DNA from: Bacteroidales bacterium
GTDB lineage: Bacteria > Bacteroidota > Bacteroidia > Bacteroidales > UBA932
Assembly (NCBI GenBank): GCA_012513425.1
Contig: JAAZCF010000230.1
Coordinates: 1-27,842 of the forward strand
Length of the DNA stretch: 27,842 bases
Direction: 5' to 3'
Shown here: piece by piece, positions 25,005 to 27,842 of the stretch
Layout of the letters: each line of letters begins with the position of its first letter
How positions within the stretch are numbered: the first letter of the stretch is position 1
Translations under genes and position numbers: made by a program
The notes under the pieces: model-generated
What the model was told of the DNA's origin: nothing
Database searches by the model: none
The model's input: only the letters and a program-made list of their open reading frames with translations

Positions 25005-25035
25005 TTGCAAAAATACACACAATAACCTACTTTTG
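25005..25035 (+). promoter_or_regulatory. Promoter of the Asn/Gln leader and nitrogen operon
   Basis: TTG at 25005-25007, a 20-nt spacer and TACTTTTG at 25028-25035 match the Bacteroidetes promoter form. Transcription would start near 25041, leaving about 23 nt before the leader ATG at 25064. It is the only good promoter between nadE and amtB. Confidence 0.65.
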
Positions 25036-25063
25036 CAGCAGACTTAAGAATAAAAGTGAACAA

Positions 25064-25207
25064 ATGAAAGTTGAATCTTTTGTAAGTAACAGTTTGATGG
25101 CCCTGGTCAACCTTAATGGTAATCAGAATAATCAGCAGAACCAGAATAATAATCAGGTTCTTAATAATCTGTGCTTACAAATAGACCAGCTGATTTGTGG
25201 TATGTAG
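25064..25207 (+). CDS. Asn/Gln-rich 47-residue leader peptide, candidate attenuator
   Basis: Short reading frame starting MKVESFVSNSLM and ending LIDQ-like, LICGM (stop TAG at 25205). Twelve Asn and seven Gln make up 40% of the residues. Residues 20-31 are an unbroken run of Asn/Gln, NQNNQQNQNNNQ, encoded by AAT, AAC and CAG codons. It has its own promoter and is followed 23 nt later by a strong terminator, then the porin, PII and ammonium transporter genes. This is the layout of amino-acid leader peptides (compare trp and his leaders). Pairing options are given under the regulatory entry. The alternatives are a functional small protein, or a short RNA with a fortuitous frame. I recognise no homologue. 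Confidence 0.65.
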   Translation: MKVESFVSNSLMALVNLNGNQNNQQNQNNNQVLNNLCLQIDQLICGM

Positions 25208-25260
25208 AATATAAGGTATATAATTATATAAAGGCTGGTTTTTTAACCAGCCTTTTTTTT
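25103..25260 (+). promoter_or_regulatory. Candidate Gln/Asn-responsive transcription attenuator
   Basis: Region 2, at the end of the leader (GACCAGCTGATT, 25184-25195), has two sets of partners. Upstream it can pair with AATCAGC in the Asn/Gln codons (25130-25136 with 25189-25195, 7 bp) or with CTGGTC at 25103-25108 (6 bp with 25184-25189). Downstream ACCAGC (25185-25190) pairs with GCTGGT in the left terminator arm (25234-25239), extendable with wobble pairs to about 9 bp. A ribosome stalled on Asn/Gln codons would free region 2 to block the terminator. One finishing at the stop codon would cover region 2 and let the terminator form. The pairings are visible; the mechanism is inferred. Confidence 0.55.
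25231..25260 (+). terminator. Strong intrinsic terminator in the leader of the porin-PII-Amt operon
   Basis: AAGGCTGGTT (25231-25240) and AACCAGCCTT (25245-25254) form a perfect 10-bp stem with a TTTT loop, and the T-run continues to 25260. It stands after the leader stop and before the porin gene. No TAnnTTTG box is seen from here to 25322, so the downstream genes seem to depend on read-through. Confidence 0.9.
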
Positions 25261-25321
25261 GTTCGTATGCGCATCACGAAACAATTATTTTAGTAACAGT
25301 AATGATTTAAAAAAAAAGACA

Positions 25322-26011
25322 ATGAAAACTTGGAAAATTTATGTTTTTGTGACATTAGGGTTGATAATGTCTACAGAGATTGAGGCTAGAGAATCAATTA
25401 AAGCTAATTTGGGTGTTGACTTGGTAAGTTCTTATGTATGGAGAGGACAGTATTTAGATGATGCTGCAGCTCAACCATCACTTTCTGTAGACTATAACGG
25501 CTTTGCGTTGGGGGCATGGGGCTCTGTAGGATTGAAAGGAGGAGATTACAAAGAACTTGACTTCTCGTTATCATATTCCAATTCAGGATTGTTTGTTGGT
25601 TTGACGGATTATTGGTGTGCAGATAGCAATCAGGAGTATTATGATTATTCAGATAATACACCACATGTATTGGAAGCAGGTATAGGATATGATCTTCCAT
25701 TTCTATCCTTCCGTTGGTATACAAATATTCTTGGAGCTACCGGTCAGAATAGTGAGGGTGCAAATGTCTTATCCTCTTACGTCGAATTATCTACTCCATT
25801 TTCTCTTGGAGATTTGGACTGGACGGCAACAATTGGAGCTTCTCCATTCGAAAGTAGATATTATGGAGTTGATGGTTTTGGGATTATCAATTGCAGCCTG
25901 ACTGTGAGCAAAGACATCAATATAGGCTCTGTTACAATTCCGGCATTTGTACAGCTGATGACCAATCCGGATGCAAAGAAAATGTATTTGACTTTTGGAG
26001 TAAGATTTTGA
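25322..26011 (+). CDS. TorF-like putative porin
   Basis: Outer-membrane beta-barrel protein that often precedes PII and ammonium transporter genes. Start chosen at the ATG at 25322 (MKTWKIYVFVTLGLIMSTEI), giving 229 residues with signal peptide cleaved near EIEA/RES. An open frame back to 25259 would begin at the terminator. The mature start NLGVDLVSSYVWRGQYLDDA is the typical first strand of this family, and AQPSLSVDYNGFALGAWGS continues it; the end is KKMYLTFGVRF with a terminal Phe. Function is probably diffusion of small solutes, perhaps nitrogen compounds, inferred from position. Confidence 0.85.
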   Translation: MKTWKIYVFVTLGLIMSTEIEARESIKANLGVDLVSSYVWRGQYLDDAAAQPSLSVDYNGFALGAWGSVGLKGGDYKELDFSLSYSNSGLFVGLTDYWCADSNQEYYDYSDNTPHVLEAGIGYDLPFLSFRWYTNILGATGQNSEGANVLSSYVELSTPFSLGDLDWTATIGASPFESRYYGVDGFGIINCSLTVSKDINIGSVTIPAFVQLMTNPDAKKMYLTFGVRF

Positions 26012-26036
26012 TAGTTTAACATAAAACAGTATTACA

Positions 26037-26384
26037 ATGAAAAAAATTGAAGCGATTATTCGCAAAACACGATTTGAAGATGTGAAAGAGGCTCTTTTTG
26101 CAGTTGATATTAATTGGTTTTCTTATTCTGAGGTAAAAGCTATTGGCCAGGATCGTGAAGATAGAATATATCGAGGCGTGATGTACAGCACTGATATCAT
26201 CTCTAGAATCGAGATTAAGATTGTTTGTAGAGATCAGTTTGTTCAATCAACAATTGATGCTATCATGAGTGTGGCCAGAACAGGTGAGTTGGGAGATGGC
26301 CGAATATTTATTAGTCAAGTGGAGGATACATATTCCATTCGTACTGGCGAACATGGAGATGTGGTGTTGGCAGATAGAAAATAA
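26037..26384 (+). CDS. PII-family nitrogen regulator
   Basis: Trimeric signalling protein that senses 2-oxoglutarate, ATP and ADP and plugs AmtB-type channels. It has 115 residues: start MKKIEAIIRKTRFEDVKEAL, EVKAIG (32-37), the T-loop GQDREDRIYRGVMYSTD, and the nucleotide-binding TGELGDGRIFIS at 82-93 followed by Arg102-Thr103-Gly104. Tyr50 aligns with the uridylylated Tyr51 of E. coli GlnB/GlnK. The loop is one residue shorter and lacks the usual GRQKG, so contacts at the position of Gln39 may differ. It lies 25 nt after the porin and 18 nt before amtB, so it probably acts as GlnK. Confidence 0.93.
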   Translation: MKKIEAIIRKTRFEDVKEALFAVDINWFSYSEVKAIGQDREDRIYRGVMYSTDIISRIEIKIVCRDQFVQSTIDAIMSVARTGELGDGRIFISQVEDTYSIRTGEHGDVVLADRK

Positions 26385-26402
26385 CAATTAAAATTAAGAA
26401 TT

Positions 26403-27689
26403 ATGGAAGAATATATAGTAGATAGTTTATCTATCGCTCCGATGATTGACAGCGCGGAAGTGATTACCAAAAGCGGAATAAATAGCTTGGATACAGTTTG
26501 GGTTTTAATAGCTGCTATGTTGGTGTTTTTTATGCAACCAGGCTTTGCTTTGGTGGAAGCTGGTTTTACACGGTCGAAAAATACCGCTAATATTTTAATG
26601 AAGAACTTTGTGGATTTCATGTCCGGTTCTTTTCTTTATTGGATGATAGGGTTCGGCATAATGTATGGTGCAGGTTCCTCTTTGTTTGGAGAGATTCATC
26701 TTTTTGATTTCTCATTCTTTGGAGACACTAATGTGCCATCAGAAGCTACATTGATATTCCAAACTGTCTTTTGTGCTACTACTGCCACAATAGTATCTGG
26801 CGCAATGGCTGAGCGAACTAAATTTTCAATGTATCTGTTGGTTTCAATCATAATTTCTGTCTTAATTTATCCCATTGAGGGCCATTGGTCATGGGGCGGT
26901 GGATGGATGAGTGAGATGGGATTCCATGATTTTGCAGGATCAACAGTTGTCCATGCCTGTGGTGGCTTTTTAGCATTTGCCGGAGCTATAGTTTTAGGCC
27001 CAAGAATAGGTAAATACACTAAGAATGGCAATTCTGCTCCAATTCCTGGACACAATTTGACACTTGGAGCATTAGGAGTTTTTATATTGTGGTTCGGATG
27101 GTTTGGGTTTAACCCGGGTTCTCAACTAAGTGCTACAGGGGATGTTAATGCCATTGCCATATCACATGTAATGTGTACCACTAATATGGCCGGCTGTATG
27201 GGTGGACTAGCTGCATTGATACTAACATGGATAGTTTATGGAAAGCCTTCTCTTTCATTGGTTTGTAATGGCATTCTGGCCGGATTGGTCGGCGTGACGG
27301 CTGGCTGTGATGCCATCTCGATTGGTGGCGCGGCAATTATTGGTTTAGTATGTGGCTGTGCTATGGTAGGTTCTGTGGCTTTGATTGATCATGTTTTGCA
27401 TGTTGATGACCCTGTTGGCGCTGTGTCTGTGCATGGAGTATGTGGAGTTTTGGGCACCCTTATGACTGGCTTATTTGCTCGGGATGGAGGATTATTCTAC
27501 GGAGGTGGCTGGCATATGTTAGGCGTTCAAGCTATTGGCGCACTGGCTGTTGTCTGTTGGGCTTTTGGATTAGGAATGTTGACGTTCCTGATTTTGAAAA
27601 AGGTTCATGGGATAAGAGTATCTCCAAGAGTTGAAGAAGAAGGTCTTGATATTTATGAACATGGAGAAACGGCTTATAATAGTTTATGA
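26403..27689 (+). CDS. amtB: Ammonium transporter
   Basis: Amt/Rh family channel moving ammonium/ammonia across the inner membrane. It has 428 residues and about 11 membrane segments; the first begins near residue 31 (TVWVLIAAMLVFFMQPGFAL) after a 30-residue lead. The twin pore histidines are His184 (STVVHACGGFLAF) and His344 (AVSVHGVCGVLGTLMTGLF). Also the gate-region motif GFALVEAGFTRSKN and the conserved Asp177 of HDFAGS. The C-terminal cytoplasmic tail VHGIRVSPRVEEEGLDIYEHGETAY is complete, as needed for PII control. Last gene of the operon. Confidence 0.97.
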   Translation: MEEYIVDSLSIAPMIDSAEVITKSGINSLDTVWVLIAAMLVFFMQPGFALVEAGFTRSKNTANILMKNFVDFMSGSFLYWMIGFGIMYGAGSSLFGEIHLFDFSFFGDTNVPSEATLIFQTVFCATTATIVSGAMAERTKFSMYLLVSIIISVLIYPIEGHWSWGGGWMSEMGFHDFAGSTVVHACGGFLAFAGAIVLGPRIGKYTKNGNSAPIPGHNLTLGALGVFILWFGWFGFNPGSQLSATGDVNAIAISHVMCTTNMAGCMGGLAALILTWIVYGKPSLSLVCNGILAGLVGVTAGCDAISIGGAAIIGLVCGCAMVGSVALIDHVLHVDDPVGAVSVHGVCGVLGTLMTGLFARDGGLFYGGGWHMLGVQAIGALAVVCWAFGLGMLTFLILKKVHGIRVSPRVEEEGLDIYEHGETAYNSL

Positions 27690-27723
27690 TTTGCCAGATT
27701 GACTTTTAAAGCCTAGTACGAAA

Positions 27724-27763
27724 ATCGCAGCCAGAACCACAAATTGGTAGTTCTGGCTGCGAT
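27724..27763. terminator. Bidirectional terminator hairpin between amtB and the right-edge gene
   Basis: ATCGCAGCCAGAAC (27724-27737) and GTTCTGGCTGCGAT (27750-27763) form a perfect 14-bp stem with a 12-nt loop. On the plus strand TGTTGTTTTT follows; on the minus strand TTTTC follows. It can end both amtB and the convergent gene. Confidence 0.8.
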
Positions 27764-27791
27764 ATGTTGTTTTTAAACGACCTTTTCCAGG

Positions 27792-27842
27792 CTAGAAGCC
27801 GAAATAGGTATTTGCATTATTGTATGAGATGTCAGACACCAT
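27792..27842 (-). CDS. C-terminal fragment of a gene running off the right edge
   Basis: The minus strand is open from the window edge to a TAG at 27794-27792, giving 16 residues that end DISYNNANTYFGF. Position just before the bidirectional hairpin supports a real gene end. The ending would suit a secreted or outer-membrane protein, but it is too short to identify. Confidence 0.35.
   Translation of the reverse strand: MVSDISYNNANTYFGF

Noticed and set aside
25121..25156. Asn/Gln codon run as a simple AAT/CAG microsatellite expansion
   Set aside because: The AAT, AAC and CAG codons are in irregular order, not a uniform repeat unit, and the run sits in a structured leader. Slippage cannot be fully excluded.
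25255..25321. Independent promoter for the porin gene after the terminator
   Set aside because: No TAnnTTTG box or plausible TTG pair is present; the only good promoter is at 25005-25035.
1..27842. CRISPR arrays, tRNA/rRNA genes, insertion sequences, prophage genes
   Set aside because: No regularly spaced repeats, cloverleaf-like or rRNA-like stretches, transposase motifs or phage structural genes were recognised.

Overview
The window comes from a low-GC Bacteroidales-type genome (Bacteroides/Prevotella/Muribaculum relatives; genus not resolved). Three things point there. Several genes are preceded by the Bacteroidetes promoter form TTG...TAnnTTTG. Ribosome-binding sites are mostly weak or A-rich. 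The gene families are typical: a TorF-like porin next to PII and Amt, a LeuC-LeuD-LeuA-like-LeuB cluster, and a type III glutamine synthetase remnant. No rRNA, tRNA, CRISPR array, transposase or phage gene was seen.

Layout. (1) 1-5723, minus strand: a TetR-type regulator, then an export operon of TolC-like outer membrane protein, HlyD/MacA-like adaptor and FtsX/MacB-like permease, the last cut by the left edge. Inverted repeats sit in both regulatory gaps. (2) 5804-6365: a decayed efflux remnant and an imperfect hairpin. (3) 6366-6860: a small secreted barrel-like protein. (4) 6923-12467, minus strand: leuC, leuD, a LeuA/citramalate-synthase-like enzyme, leuB and a BASS-family transporter that starts on a TTG overlapping the leuB stop. 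(5) 12639-13381: a broken type III glutamine synthetase. (6) 13415-16002: a conserved hypothetical, threonine aldolase, a DUF456 membrane protein and a GNAT acetyltransferase. (7) 15526-22805, minus strand: an operon of rhaM, a two-headed secreted esterase, a UDP-glucuronate-4-epimerase-like enzyme, rmlA, rmlC, rmlB, an AroB-type cyclase and the GNAT protein. (8) 23020-24939, plus strand: glutamine-dependent NAD synthetase. (9) 25005-27689, plus strand: a nitrogen operon of leader peptide, torF-like porin, PII and ammonium transporter, closed by a strong hairpin.

The most interesting signal lies ahead of the nitrogen operon. A promoter drives a 47-codon reading frame with twelve consecutive Asn/Gln codons. 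It is followed directly by a perfect 10-bp-stem terminator, with no recognisable promoter between that terminator and the porin-PII-Amt genes. The end of the frame contains a segment that can pair either with the Asn/Gln codon region or with the left arm of the terminator. This is the layout of a ribosome-mediated attenuator and suggests that charged tRNA-Gln/tRNA-Asn levels control ammonium uptake genes. It is a reading of the sequence, not a tested mechanism.

Other points of note are two gene remnants, the keto-acid-type transporter coupled to leucine genes, a 59-base leuD overlap, an AroB homologue inside a nucleotide-sugar operon that has no rmlD, and repeated palindromes in front of the efflux operon.
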